Source: Dyadobacter sp. NIV53
GTDB taxonomy: Bacteria > Bacteroidota > Bacteroidia > Cytophagales > Spirosomataceae
Direction: 5' to 3'
NCBI RefSeq assembly: GCF_019711195.1
Contig: NZ_CP081299.1
Coordinates: 2,604,001-2,668,000 of the forward strand
DNA: 64,000 nt
Shown: positions 35,873 to 44,348 of the stretch, piece by piece
How positions within the stretch are numbered: the first letter of the stretch is position 1
Layout of the letters: every line of letters begins with the position of its first letter
The notes under the pieces: model-generated
What the model saw: the letters and a program-made list of their open reading frames with translations, nothing else
What the model was told of the DNA's origin: nothing
The model's database searches: none
Translations under genes and position numbers: made by a program

Positions 35873-37054
35873 ATGAAGAAAAACATTTCCTTTTTAAAAA
35901 AGAGCCTTCCTATTGCCTTGGGAGGATTAATGCTGACAGCTTCCATGGTGCTCATGAGCAATAGCGGAATAACGGACGATAAGAATTCTCCAAAAAAGTT
36001 AACCGAAGCGAACCTGAAAGTAGATACTGTTGCAACCGGTTTGAAAATGCCATGGGCTACTGCATTTTTGCCAAATGGAGATTTGCTGGTTACAGAACGC
36101 GGTGGAAAACTCCGGTTGGTAAAAAACGGGATTCTTGACCCAAAAGAAATATCAGGTATACCGGAAGTATATTACAAAGGGCAAGGCGGCTTGCTTGATG
36201 TACAATTACACCCCGATTACAAAACCAACGGCTGGATTTATATCAGTTATAGCTCCCCCAAAAAAGATGGTGAGGCAGGTGACGACAATGGTGCAAATAC
36301 TGCATTAATGCGTGCCAAATTGAAAGATCATGAGCTGACAGATATTGAGCAATTATTTAAGGCAATACCAAATGTAAAAGCCAATGTTCACTTTGGAGGA
36401 CGTATTGTTTTTGATAAAAAAGGATACGTTTTTCTTTCTCTTGGAGAACGTGGACAGAAGGAAAATTCCCAGAACTTAGGAAAAGATCAGGGAAAAGTAG
36501 TTCGGCTGCATGAAGACGGAAAAATTCCTACAGATAATCCTTTTGTAAAAACAGAAGGTGCAAGGCCTGAGATCTGGACGTATGGACACCGTAATCCACA
36601 AGGAATGACGATTCATCCGACGACGGGAGTAATCTGGGAACATGAGCACGGCCCACAAGGTGGTGATGAGTTGAATATTGTTGAAAAAGGTAAAAATTAC
36701 GGTTGGCCGCTGATCACTTTTGGTATTGATTATGACAACAGTATCATTTCAAAAGATACAGCCCGTGCAGGACTGGAACAGCCTGTTATTTACTGGCGCC
36801 CGTCTATTGCACCGTGCGGAATGACTTTCGTAACAAGTTCTCAGTTTAAAGAGTGGAGTGGTGACCTGATCGTTGGTTCGCTTAAATTCGCTTATTTACA
36901 GCACCTGACTGTAAAAGGAAATAAAGTTACCAAGCGGGAAATTATCTTCCAGGGTATTGGCCGTGTTAGAGACGTTCGCCAGGGACCGGATGGAAATATT
37001 TATGTTGTGCTGGAAGATTCCGGTAAGATTGTAAAGATCAGTCCGAAATCGTAA
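35873..37054 (+). CDS. PQQ-dependent soluble sugar dehydrogenase (Asd/GDH-B family)
   Basis: 393 residues. After an N-terminal hydrophobic signal comes a six-bladed propeller with LKMPWATAFLPNGDLLVTERGG, GGLLDVQLHPDY, VHFGGRIVFDKKGYVFLSLGERG, the RNPQGMTIHP motif and HEHGPQGGDELN. These are hallmarks of the GSDH/sorbosone dehydrogenase family, in which the His acts as base and PQQ as cofactor. It oxidises aldoses in the periplasm. The cytochrome c gene 140 bp downstream may accept its electrons. Confidence 0.92.
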   Translation: MKKNISFLKKSLPIALGGLMLTASMVLMSNSGITDDKNSPKKLTEANLKVDTVATGLKMPWATAFLPNGDLLVTERGGKLRLVKNGILDPKEISGIPEVYYKGQGGLLDVQLHPDYKTNGWIYISYSSPKKDGEAGDDNGANTALMRAKLKDHELTDIEQLFKAIPNVKANVHFGGRIVFDKKGYVFLSLGERGQKENSQNLGKDQGKVVRLHEDGKIPTDNPFVKTEGARPEIWTYGHRNPQGMTIHPTTGVIWEHEHGPQGGDELNIVEKGKNYGWPLITFGIDYDNSIISKDTARAGLEQPVIYWRPSIAPCGMTFVTSSQFKEWSGDLIVGSLKFAYLQHLTVKGNKVTKREIIFQGIGRVRDVRQGPDGNIYVVLEDSGKIVKISPKS

Positions 37055-37060
37055 GACAAG

Positions 37061-37170
37061 GATAGCACGAACCTCCCGGTTCGTGATTACTATTGTAAAG
37101 CCTCCGGCTTTGTTAAAAAACGGCCGGTGGCCTTACAATAGTGAACACGAACCGGGAGGTTCGCGCTATC
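37061..37170. repeat. Long palindromic repeat with nested hairpins
   Basis: Starts GATAGCACGAACCTCCCGG and ends with its imperfect complement CCGGGAGGTTCGCGCTATC. Arms of about 50 nt pair around a T/A-rich loop, and each arm contains its own small palindrome (ACGAACC..GGTTCGT). It lies between the sugar dehydrogenase and cytochrome genes, immediately before the latter's ribosome entry region. Confidence 0.8.
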
Positions 37171-37193
37171 ATACTATCGATAAAAAATTCACC

Positions 37194-37601
37194 ATGAAAC
37201 TTGTACTAACATTACTCGCAGGATTTGTTTTCTGCTCAGCTATCTTACCAAACCAGGATGATGAACTGGCTAAAAGCATAGAACGCGGAAAAGGAATTTA
37301 TGCTGAAAACTGTATTACCTGCCATATGGGTGCCGGTGAAGGTGTTTCCGGAACATTCCCACCTTTGGCAAAAGCAGATTATTTAATCAAAACTCCTGAA
37401 AAAGCAATTCACGCAATTAAGTTCGGACTGAAAGGGAAAATCCAGGTGAATGGCATTGAATTCAATAATGCAATGCCGAATCCCAATTTAGGAAACGATG
37501 AAATAGCAGATGTGATGAACTACATCCAAAATTCATGGGGCAATTCTTCTGGTAAAAAAATCGTGTCGGAGAAAATGGTTGAAGAAGTGAAGGAGAAGTA
37601 A
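37194..37601 (+). CDS. Small secreted c-type cytochrome
   Basis: An open frame extends into the upstream repeat, but ATG at 37194 gives a signal peptide (MKLVLTLLAGFVFCSAILP) and a 135-residue protein. The haem site is NCITCHMGAG with the axial Met likely in NAMPNPN. It is a single-haem class I cytochrome. Its place after the PQQ-type sugar dehydrogenase suggests it passes electrons from that enzyme to the respiratory chain. A terminator follows. Confidence 0.92.
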   Translation: MKLVLTLLAGFVFCSAILPNQDDELAKSIERGKGIYAENCITCHMGAGEGVSGTFPPLAKADYLIKTPEKAIHAIKFGLKGKIQVNGIEFNNAMPNPNLGNDEIADVMNYIQNSWGNSSGKKIVSEKMVEEVKEK

Positions 37602-37616
37602 GTTAATTGGACATTG

Positions 37617-37650
37617 AAAGCAGGATTTCGTACAGGAAGTCCTGCTTTTT
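37617..37650 (+). terminator. Terminator of the dehydrogenase-cytochrome pair
   Basis: AAAGCAGGA pairs with TCCTGCTTT around a 14-nt loop, followed by a T-run. Confidence 0.8.
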
Positions 37651-37797
37651 CATTTTATAGAAATCAGCAAAATTTTAAAAAAATCACTCGAATAAATACT
37701 ATTTATTAAATAGTAATATAACTTCAACTTACTATATATCAATATTATATAATATTATTCAAGAAACCACATATTCATTCTGTCCTAAAAAACAAGT

Positions 37798-37812
37798 TAT
37801 TTAAAATAAATC
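37798..37812. promoter_or_regulatory. Candidate iron-regulator operator, copy 1
   Basis: TATTTAAAATAAATC, containing the palindrome ATTTA-AAA-TAAAT, ends 75 bp before the first receptor gene. The same 15-mer occurs exactly 75 bp before the second receptor gene at 41067. A Fur- or DtxR-type site is inferred from the target genes, not from a matched consensus. Confidence 0.55.
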
Positions 37813-37820
37813 CAAACAAA

Positions 37821-37852
37821 CTTGTAAAGTTCATAATCAGCCCTGATATTTG
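37821..37852 (+). promoter_or_regulatory. Promoter of the first siderophore receptor
   Basis: CTTG, then 20 nt, then GATATTTG, close to the Bacteroidota TTG / TAnnTTTG pattern. The same CTTG-N20-GATATT spacing occurs before the second receptor gene. Confidence 0.55.
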
Positions 37853-37887
37853 CATTTAGTTTATTATTTAGTCTAGTTTTAAATAAA

Positions 37888-40236
37888 ATGCAGAGATTTT
37901 ACACTTTATTCGTTTTTTGCTTTCTTTTTGTTACTTCGGTTTTTGCACAAACCGGAAGTCTTAAAGGTATTATTACAACGTCCGATGGACAGCCAGCTGT
38001 TCACGTTTCTGTTTCCTTCAAAGGCACTCATCATGGAGCTGTAAGTAATTCAGAAGGAAATTATATTATAGAAAAAATCCTTCCCGGAAAATACAACGTT
38101 AAAGTTTCGTTAGTGGGACTTCAGACAGTTGAAAAAGAGGTAGACATCACAGACGGACAGGCAACTCTGGCCGATTTTGTACTGGATGAATCTTCAAAGC
38201 AATTACAGGAAGTTGTTGTTACAGGTGGAAACAGTTTCAAAACCGATCAGACTTCCCCAAGCCTGCGGTTAGCGACTCCTATACTGGAAACACCACAGAA
38301 TATTCAGGTAATTGGTAGAAGAGTGATTGCTGATCAGCAAATATTTGACATGCTGGAAGGTGTTACGCGTAATGTAAGCGGAGCAACCAAAGTAGAACAC
38401 TGGGATAATTACGCTCGTATTAATATGCGTGGAAGCCAGGTTGGTGCTTTTCGTAACGGGATGAATGTTCAGATGCCATGGGGACCACTTGCAGAGGATA
38501 TGAGCATGGTTGACCGCATTGAATTTGTGAAAGGCCCTGCTGGTTTTATGCTTGCCAACGGTAATCCGAGTGGATTCTATAACGTGGTAACCAAGAAACC
38601 TACCGGACAGAACAGAGGTGAATTCGGTATGACATTAGGAAGTTATGATACTTACCGTACAACTTTGGATCTCGATGGCAAGTTGTCGAAAGACGGAAAA
38701 CTGCTTTACCGGTTGAATTTAATGGGCCAGCTGAAAGGATCTCATCGCCAATATGATTATAATAACCGCTATTCAGTTGTTCCTGTTTTAAAGTACTTGA
38801 TTGACGACAAAAGCTCTGTTACTTTAGAATACACGCATCAGTTTTCCCAGATGAATGCAATTGGTTCAAATTATGCATTTTCTAAAAGAGGGTATGCCGA
38901 TTTGCCAAGAGATTTTACAACCTCTGAACCAAATCTTGCTCCAACAAACAATCATGACCAAAGCATTCTCGCTATTTTTGAGCATAAACTGAATGATCAA
39001 TGGAAACTGACAGCTCAGGCTTCTTTCTTTAATTATACACAGGAAGGGACGTCGTTATGGCCATCAGGTTTTGACACAAAAAATGACAGCTTGCTTCAAC
39101 GCGCAATTAATAACTGGGACATTCTGGGTTTAAGCAAAACCGGACAAATTTTTGTTAATGGTAACGTAAAAACGGGTGCCGTGGCACACCGGATACTTGG
39201 CGGGCTTGATATGAGCAGTAAAGAATTTTACCATGACTGGAGCCAGTGGTTCCTGTACGGCACTCCACTCAATATTTACAATCCTAAGCACGGTATTACA
39301 GCCGCTCCTGTATTCGACCGAAGCAAAAATATCAAGGAAAGAACTGTAAGATATAACAATGGTTATACTGCATTGTATGCTCAGGACGAATTAGGTTTTT
39401 GGGAAAATAAACTGCGTGTTACATTAGCGGCCAGATATACTTCTCTTACGGTTTCTAATCCTTATGACGGGAATTACTCAAGAAAGAAATTTACGCCGCG
39501 CGCTGGTGTAAGTTATACCATTAACCAAAGTACTGCGGCTTATTTTCTTTATGATCAGTCGTTTAATGAAAATTTTGGAACTGACTGGCAGGGCAAAAGT
39601 TTCGATCCGCAAACAGGCAATAACGTTGAGTTTGGTTTGAAAAGAGGCTGGCTTAATGACACCTGGAGCTCGGCTTTAAGTGTTTACAAAATCACAAAAA
39701 ACAATGTTTTGACTGCTGATCCTGAACATACTGCCGGGTCGGTTTTCTTTAACAGACAGAGTGGCCAGCAAAAAGTACAGGGAATTGAATGGGACATTCG
39801 CGGCCAGATCGTAAAAAACCTGGACGTTATGATCAACTACGCTTATACCGATGCAACCATAACCAAAGATTCGGATGAATCTCTCATTGGAAATCAGGTG
39901 GCGGGTTCAAGTAAACATGTACAAAATACCTGGCTAAGTTATACGATCGGGAATGGACCAGTTAAAGGCCTTGGTTTTTCTCTTGGTTATCAATTCCAAT
40001 CAGGCCGTTCACCATGGTTTGTATCGGACAATGCCCAGGATAACCTTCCTGACTATTTCAGAATGGATGGTGGTGTAACATTCAAAAAAGACAAGTTTGC
40101 AGTTAACCTGCTGATCAATAATATTTTTAATAAATATCTTTATTCAGGAGGAGTTTACGCTTATTCGGGTGGATTCAATTACTGGCAAACTGAGCCAGGA
40201 ACGAATTTCCGTATGTCAGTAGCCTACAAATTCTGA
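37888..40236 (+). CDS. TonB-dependent siderophore receptor (paralog 1)
   Basis: 782 residues: signal peptide (MQRFYTLFVFCFLFVTSVFA), a carboxypeptidase-regulatory-like domain (about 22-110), a plug domain (about 120-235, with SLRLATPILETPQNIQVIG and IEFVKGPAGFMLANGNPSG) and a 22-strand barrel ending in RMSVAYKF. The LETPQNIQV segment is typical of FhuA/FhuE-like ferric siderophore receptors. It moves iron chelates across the outer membrane with energy from TonB-ExbBD. It closely resembles the gene at 41067. It has its own promoter and terminator. The exact siderophore is unknown. Confidence 0.93.
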   Translation: MQRFYTLFVFCFLFVTSVFAQTGSLKGIITTSDGQPAVHVSVSFKGTHHGAVSNSEGNYIIEKILPGKYNVKVSLVGLQTVEKEVDITDGQATLADFVLDESSKQLQEVVVTGGNSFKTDQTSPSLRLATPILETPQNIQVIGRRVIADQQIFDMLEGVTRNVSGATKVEHWDNYARINMRGSQVGAFRNGMNVQMPWGPLAEDMSMVDRIEFVKGPAGFMLANGNPSGFYNVVTKKPTGQNRGEFGMTLGSYDTYRTTLDLDGKLSKDGKLLYRLNLMGQLKGSHRQYDYNNRYSVVPVLKYLIDDKSSVTLEYTHQFSQMNAIGSNYAFSKRGYADLPRDFTTSEPNLAPTNNHDQSILAIFEHKLNDQWKLTAQASFFNYTQEGTSLWPSGFDTKNDSLLQRAINNWDILGLSKTGQIFVNGNVKTGAVAHRILGGLDMSSKEFYHDWSQWFLYGTPLNIYNPKHGITAAPVFDRSKNIKERTVRYNNGYTALYAQDELGFWENKLRVTLAARYTSLTVSNPYDGNYSRKKFTPRAGVSYTINQSTAAYFLYDQSFNENFGTDWQGKSFDPQTGNNVEFGLKRGWLNDTWSSALSVYKITKNNVLTADPEHTAGSVFFNRQSGQQKVQGIEWDIRGQIVKNLDVMINYAYTDATITKDSDESLIGNQVAGSSKHVQNTWLSYTIGNGPVKGLGFSLGYQFQSGRSPWFVSDNAQDNLPDYFRMDGGVTFKKDKFAVNLLINNIFNKYLYSGGVYAYSGGFNYWQTEPGTNFRMSVAYKF

Positions 40237-40255
40237 TTTTTATTGTTTCCTTACC

Positions 40256-40293
40256 AAAGCCATCCCGCTATTTATTTAGCCGGATGGCTTTTT
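40256..40293 (+). terminator. Terminator after receptor 1
   Basis: AAAGCCATCC pairs with GGATGGCTTT across a 15-nt AT-rich loop and is followed by T residues. Confidence 0.82.
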
Positions 40294-40336
40294 CTATATT
40301 TATAGATTATTGCCTTAAATCAACCTTCGTTATGAA

Positions 40337-40918
40337 ATGAAACTTCAATTTATAGCCTTTCTTTTTGTTTTACTTATTGGTAGAACACAACCTGCTTATG
40401 CGCAATATCTTGTGGAAATTAGAGAGGTTGCTTTGATGAAAACGAGCAATTTGTCAAAGGGAGTAACATGTGGAGAAACAACAAATAAAATTCTGCAAAC
40501 ACTTGGTAAACCTTCTAAAATTGAAGATTACTTTTTTGAAACAGAAGATAGAAACGGTAAAATTTACCACTATGGCAGTAATAAGCTTTATATAATCGGT
40601 GATACGCTTGTTTCATTTGAAATTACTGATCCTACTATTACTGTTGGTGCGGGAAAGGGCAAAACGTTTAGAATAAACGACAAAATAAAAACGGGGCCAA
40701 GAAAGATTCTTACTAAAAACAGTAACTCTTCAAAAACCGAAACAATTCAGTCGTTCATTGGTTTTCCTGTTTCCCCTGACCCCGGACATTCTTTTAATGT
40801 GGATTATAAATCATCAATATTGCTCTGGCTTAAACATAATTCTCAGCCATTAGATAGTTCGTTATCTTTATTATTCAATGATCAGGATGAATTAATTCAC
40901 ATTCATTTGCAGGAGTAA
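40337..40918 (+). CDS. Secreted protein of unknown function, BamE-like pattern
   Basis: 193 residues with a cleavable signal peptide (MKLQFIAFLFVLLIGRTQPAYA). The segment GVTCGETTNKILQTLGKPSKIEDY followed by YHYGSNKLYIIGDTLVSFEI resembles the SmpA/BamE-type pattern in which a helix pair ending in LGxP precedes a small sheet. This is only a fold guess. It lies between two paralogous receptor genes and has lower GC than they do, so it may have been inserted after the duplication. A role in iron uptake is unproven. Confidence 0.7.
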   Translation: MKLQFIAFLFVLLIGRTQPAYAQYLVEIREVALMKTSNLSKGVTCGETTNKILQTLGKPSKIEDYFFETEDRNGKIYHYGSNKLYIIGDTLVSFEITDPTITVGAGKGKTFRINDKIKTGPRKILTKNSNSSKTETIQSFIGFPVSPDPGHSFNVDYKSSILLWLKHNSQPLDSSLSLLFNDQDELIHIHLQE

Positions 40919-40976
40919 GGAATCCCATTTATTTTCTGTATTCGTTAAACTACTTAAATACATATAATTACAACAC

Positions 40977-40991
40977 TATTTAAAATAAATC
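40977..40991. promoter_or_regulatory. Candidate iron-regulator operator, copy 2
   Basis: Same 15-mer (TATTTAAAATAAATC) as at 37798, at the same 75-bp distance from the start codon of the downstream receptor gene. Confidence 0.55.
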
Positions 40992-41000
40992 TAATTAATA

Positions 41001-41032
41001 CTTGCATCATATTTAATCCTGTCGGATATTCG
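41001..41032 (+). promoter_or_regulatory. Promoter of the second siderophore receptor
   Basis: CTTG-N20-GATATTCG, the same spacing as before receptor 1. The palindromic operator lies 9 bp upstream of it. Confidence 0.5.
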
Positions 41033-41066
41033 TGCGATAATAGTAATTAGACCAATTTTAAATAGT

Positions 41067-43448
41067 ATGAATAGAATTTATTTACTCATCGTTATCTGTT
41101 CGTTGTCTTTGCCATCATTTGCCCAAACCGGTAAAATAGAAGGGCAAATACTCACTTCTGATGGCAAACCCGCTGAATATGTATCTGTTGGACTGAAAGG
41201 GCTGAAAATCGGTACTTCCTCAGATGACGACGGAAACTTTCGCCTGAACAGAGTGAAACCCGGAGTCTACACGATTATGGCCAGTTTCGTTGGCCTTACT
41301 ACACAGGAAAAGGAAATTGAAGTATTGGACGGGCAAACAGCTAAGATTACATTCAGCCTTATCGAAAATGCCAATCAGTTGCAGGAAGTAGTTGTTTTGG
41401 ATGGTAACCGTTACAAAAACAATGAAGTTTCTTCCAGTCTACGCCTCGCCACTCCTATTCTGGAAACACCACAAAACATTCAGATTGTTACTTCCAAAGT
41501 CCTGGCCGACCAGCAGGTCATCAGTATGAGTGATGGTCTGATCCGGAATGTGAGCGGTGCCGCGCGGGTAGAACATTGGGGTGATCTGTATGCCAACATT
41601 ACCATGCGTGGGTCTCAGATCCAAGCATTTAGAAACGGTTTTAATGTAGTCAGTTCTTTTTGGGGGCCATTGACGGAAGATATGAGTTTCGTTGATCACG
41701 TTGAGTTTGTAAAAGGGCCGGCAGGTTTTATGCTTGCCAATGGCGATCCGAGCGGGCTTTACAATGTGGTAACCAAAAAACCAACCGGACAAAACAAAGG
41801 TGAAGCAACCATGACGATAGGAAATTATGGTTTATATCGCACAGCACTGGATCTGGACGGAAAATTGAGCAAAGACGGAAAATTTCTTTACCGGCTGAAC
41901 GTAGCAGGCCAAAATAAAAAATCGCACCGTGCCAATGAGTTTAATAACCGTTACAGCATTGCTCCTGTCATTTCTTATCAGGTAGATGAAAAGACGAAAT
42001 TAACAGCAGAATACACTTTGCAATACGCAAAAATGTCTGATGTAGGTTCCTATTATGTGTTTTCACCTGATGGTTATGGTTCTTTGCCACGCGATTTCAC
42101 AACATTGCCTGCCGGATTAGAACCTACCAAAATTAAAGATCACAGCTTATTCCTGAACCTTCAGCACGAGTTCAACAGTGATTGGAAATTAACAGCACAG
42201 GCAGCTTATTTCAATTATCAGCAAAAAGGAACGAGCCTTTGGCCCAGCATAGTTAATGCCGATGGAACGATGATCCGAAATGTCGGCCTTTGGGATGCCA
42301 AAAGTGAAATGACTTTGGCACAGGTTTTCCTGAATGGTAATGTCTCAACCGGCGGCGTTACACACCGGATTTTAGGTGGAGTGGATGTAGGTTCAAAGGA
42401 TTATTATGCGGATTGGAGCCAGTATCATGATCTGGATACTCTGGGAGCTGAATTTAATATTCATGCACCTTCTTACGGATCGCCGTTAAACGGATATCCG
42501 GTTTGGGACAGAACTCTGAATCTGGAAGCCAGGGCGGTAAATGGCGGTGGATTGATCAATCAAAAATATACAGGACTGTATTTGCAGGACGAACTTGGAT
42601 TTCTGAATAACAGGATCAGGCTTACCTTGGCTGGCAGATACACCTATGTGAGCCAATCATCATGGGGAGATCCTGCCATATCAGCCAAACATTTTACGCC
42701 ACGTATCGGATTAAGTATATCAGTTGATAAGCAAACTTCATTTTATGCATTGTATGACCAGGCTTTTTTACCACAAGCCGGAAAACTGGCCAATGGAGGA
42801 GGTGTTAAGCCCTTAACAGGTAATAACAAAGAGTTGGGTATCAAAAGAGATTGGGCAGATGGCAGATGGAACACGACTATTTCTGTGTACAATATCACAA
42901 AAAGAAACGAATTAATCTCTGATCCGAACAGTCCGCCAAATTCCGGTTTAAGTATTGTTTTGGGAGAAAAAAGGGCACAAGGTGTTGAATTTGACTTACG
43001 CGGCAGCATAATAAATGGCCTTAACCTGATTGCAAATTATGCCTATACGGATTCCAAAGTTACAAAAGTAGCAGAAGGCGTAACTGATATTAAAGTAAAT
43101 GACGTCGTTCCCGGTTTTGCAAAACATACCATGAATGCCTGGTTAAGCTATAAACTACAAAGCGGAGCATTAAAAGGTACTGGAATTTCGGCCGGTTTCA
43201 CGTATCTGGCAGACAGGGCAACCCAAAACTGGAGCAACAGCAATGCCAAAGAAAACCTGCCTAACTACTTCAAACTGGATGGTGGACTTTTCTACGAAAA
43301 AGAAAATATCAAACTCACTTTCAATGTCTTTAACGTCCTGGATAAATACCTGTACAGCGGTGCATTTTACGGATGGATGGGTAATATATATTCCTGGCAA
43401 ACAGAGCTTCCGAGAAATTCACGGTTAAGCATTTCTTACAAATTTTAA
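41067..43448 (+). CDS. TonB-dependent siderophore receptor (paralog 2)
   Basis: 793 residues with the same plan as receptor 1: signal peptide (MNRIYLLIVICSLSLPSFA), carboxypeptidase-regulatory-like domain, plug (SSLRLATPILETPQNIQIV, VEFVKGPAGFMLANGDPSG) and a barrel ending RLSISYKF. Long stretches match receptor 1 position by position, including NVVTKKPTGQN and LDLDGKLSKDGK, so this is a tandem duplication interrupted by one small gene. The divergent extracellular loops may mean a different ferric chelate. The DUF4198 gene follows 77 bp later. Confidence 0.93.
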   Translation: MNRIYLLIVICSLSLPSFAQTGKIEGQILTSDGKPAEYVSVGLKGLKIGTSSDDDGNFRLNRVKPGVYTIMASFVGLTTQEKEIEVLDGQTAKITFSLIENANQLQEVVVLDGNRYKNNEVSSSLRLATPILETPQNIQIVTSKVLADQQVISMSDGLIRNVSGAARVEHWGDLYANITMRGSQIQAFRNGFNVVSSFWGPLTEDMSFVDHVEFVKGPAGFMLANGDPSGLYNVVTKKPTGQNKGEATMTIGNYGLYRTALDLDGKLSKDGKFLYRLNVAGQNKKSHRANEFNNRYSIAPVISYQVDEKTKLTAEYTLQYAKMSDVGSYYVFSPDGYGSLPRDFTTLPAGLEPTKIKDHSLFLNLQHEFNSDWKLTAQAAYFNYQQKGTSLWPSIVNADGTMIRNVGLWDAKSEMTLAQVFLNGNVSTGGVTHRILGGVDVGSKDYYADWSQYHDLDTLGAEFNIHAPSYGSPLNGYPVWDRTLNLEARAVNGGGLINQKYTGLYLQDELGFLNNRIRLTLAGRYTYVSQSSWGDPAISAKHFTPRIGLSISVDKQTSFYALYDQAFLPQAGKLANGGGVKPLTGNNKELGIKRDWADGRWNTTISVYNITKRNELISDPNSPPNSGLSIVLGEKRAQGVEFDLRGSIINGLNLIANYAYTDSKVTKVAEGVTDIKVNDVVPGFAKHTMNAWLSYKLQSGALKGTGISAGFTYLADRATQNWSNSNAKENLPNYFKLDGGLFYEKENIKLTFNVFNVLDKYLYSGAFYGWMGNIYSWQTELPRNSRLSISYKF

Positions 43449-43460
43449 TTTTAAACCGTC

Positions 43461-43496
43461 TGTCAGGCTGGTTCGAAAGCAGGTAATCACCTGACA
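43461..43496 (+). terminator. Weak hairpin after receptor 2
   Basis: TGTCAGG and CCTGACA form a 7-bp stem around a 22-nt loop that holds a further small stem (CAGGT/ACCTG). Followed by AAAAATCTTTT. It may only partly stop transcription, leaving the DUF4198 gene in the same operon. Confidence 0.4.
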
Positions 43497-43525
43497 AAAA
43501 TCTTTTACAAACAACCCCACAAATT

Positions 43526-44251
43526 ATGAAAATCACGAAAAAATCTCTGGCTATTGCTGTAATGATTTCATTATCAGCTATCAGCAACCTATTCGCCCAC
43601 GCCCTTTGGATTGAAACCAGCACAGTTGGAAAAGCCGGACAAAAACAATCTGTTAAAATCGTTTATTCAGAACCGGACGATAAGCCGGAAAAACTGGCTG
43701 ACTGGTTTTCTGATGTGAAGGAATTTGAACTTTGGCTTACAACGCCTGATAAGCAAAAAGTAAAATTGGTGACTGTTGCAGGCGAAGATCATTTTACCTC
43801 TGAATTTACACCTGAAAAAGACGGCGTATATACCTTATCGATCAGCAAGGCTGCCAGGGAATTGGGTGGATCTACGATTTACGAATTCAATGCTAGCGCT
43901 ATTGTAAAAGTCGGGAAATCTTTGGCGGGAAACGACGCTGCTTTCAATGGCAATATTATCAATGTTTTTGCAGATGCTTCCAAAAACTACAAAGCCAATC
44001 AACCATTGAACCTTACTACGATCCTGAAAGGCAAACCAACTGAGAAACTGCATGTTGGCGTTTCGTCTCCGAGTGGCTGGAATAAAAATATCAGCTCAAA
44101 TGCAACTGGTGTAGCAGAGTTTACTCCTATCTGGCCCGGAACTTATAAAATCGAAGCCTCAACAAGTGAGGACGTAAAAGGCGATCATTTTGGAAAGCCT
44201 TATGATTCTATATGGAGATGCGCTACGTTGCTTGTTGATGTAGCAAAATAG
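43526..44251 (+). CDS. DUF4198 (NikM/GH25-like) periplasmic protein
   Basis: 241 residues with a signal peptide and mature N-terminus beginning AHALWIET, the usual opening of the DUF4198 family. Two beta-sandwich domains follow: about 25-130 (GKAGQKQSVKIVYSEPDD) and 135-240 (PLNLTTILKGKPTEKLHVGV). DUF4198 proteins are secreted and often encoded with TonB receptors or nickel/cobalt systems, where a metal-related role is suspected. Its place between two siderophore receptors supports a metal-uptake role. Confidence 0.88.
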   Translation: MKITKKSLAIAVMISLSAISNLFAHALWIETSTVGKAGQKQSVKIVYSEPDDKPEKLADWFSDVKEFELWLTTPDKQKVKLVTVAGEDHFTSEFTPEKDGVYTLSISKAARELGGSTIYEFNASAIVKVGKSLAGNDAAFNGNIINVFADASKNYKANQPLNLTTILKGKPTEKLHVGVSSPSGWNKNISSNATGVAEFTPIWPGTYKIEASTSEDVKGDHFGKPYDSIWRCATLLVDVAK

Positions 44252-44270
44252 GCTTTCTTCTTTTATCTGA

Positions 44271-44320
44271 ATGTTTGACGGTTTTGTCAATACCTTAACC
44301 GTCAAACATTTAACCCTTTT
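44271..44320 (+). terminator. Hairpin terminator after the DUF4198 gene
   Basis: ATGTTTGACGGTT pairs with AACCGTCAAACAT over 13 bp around a 13-nt loop, followed by TTAACCCTTTT. Confidence 0.75.
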
Positions 44321-44348
44321 ATTATCATAATTCCCCCCACCCCAACGT

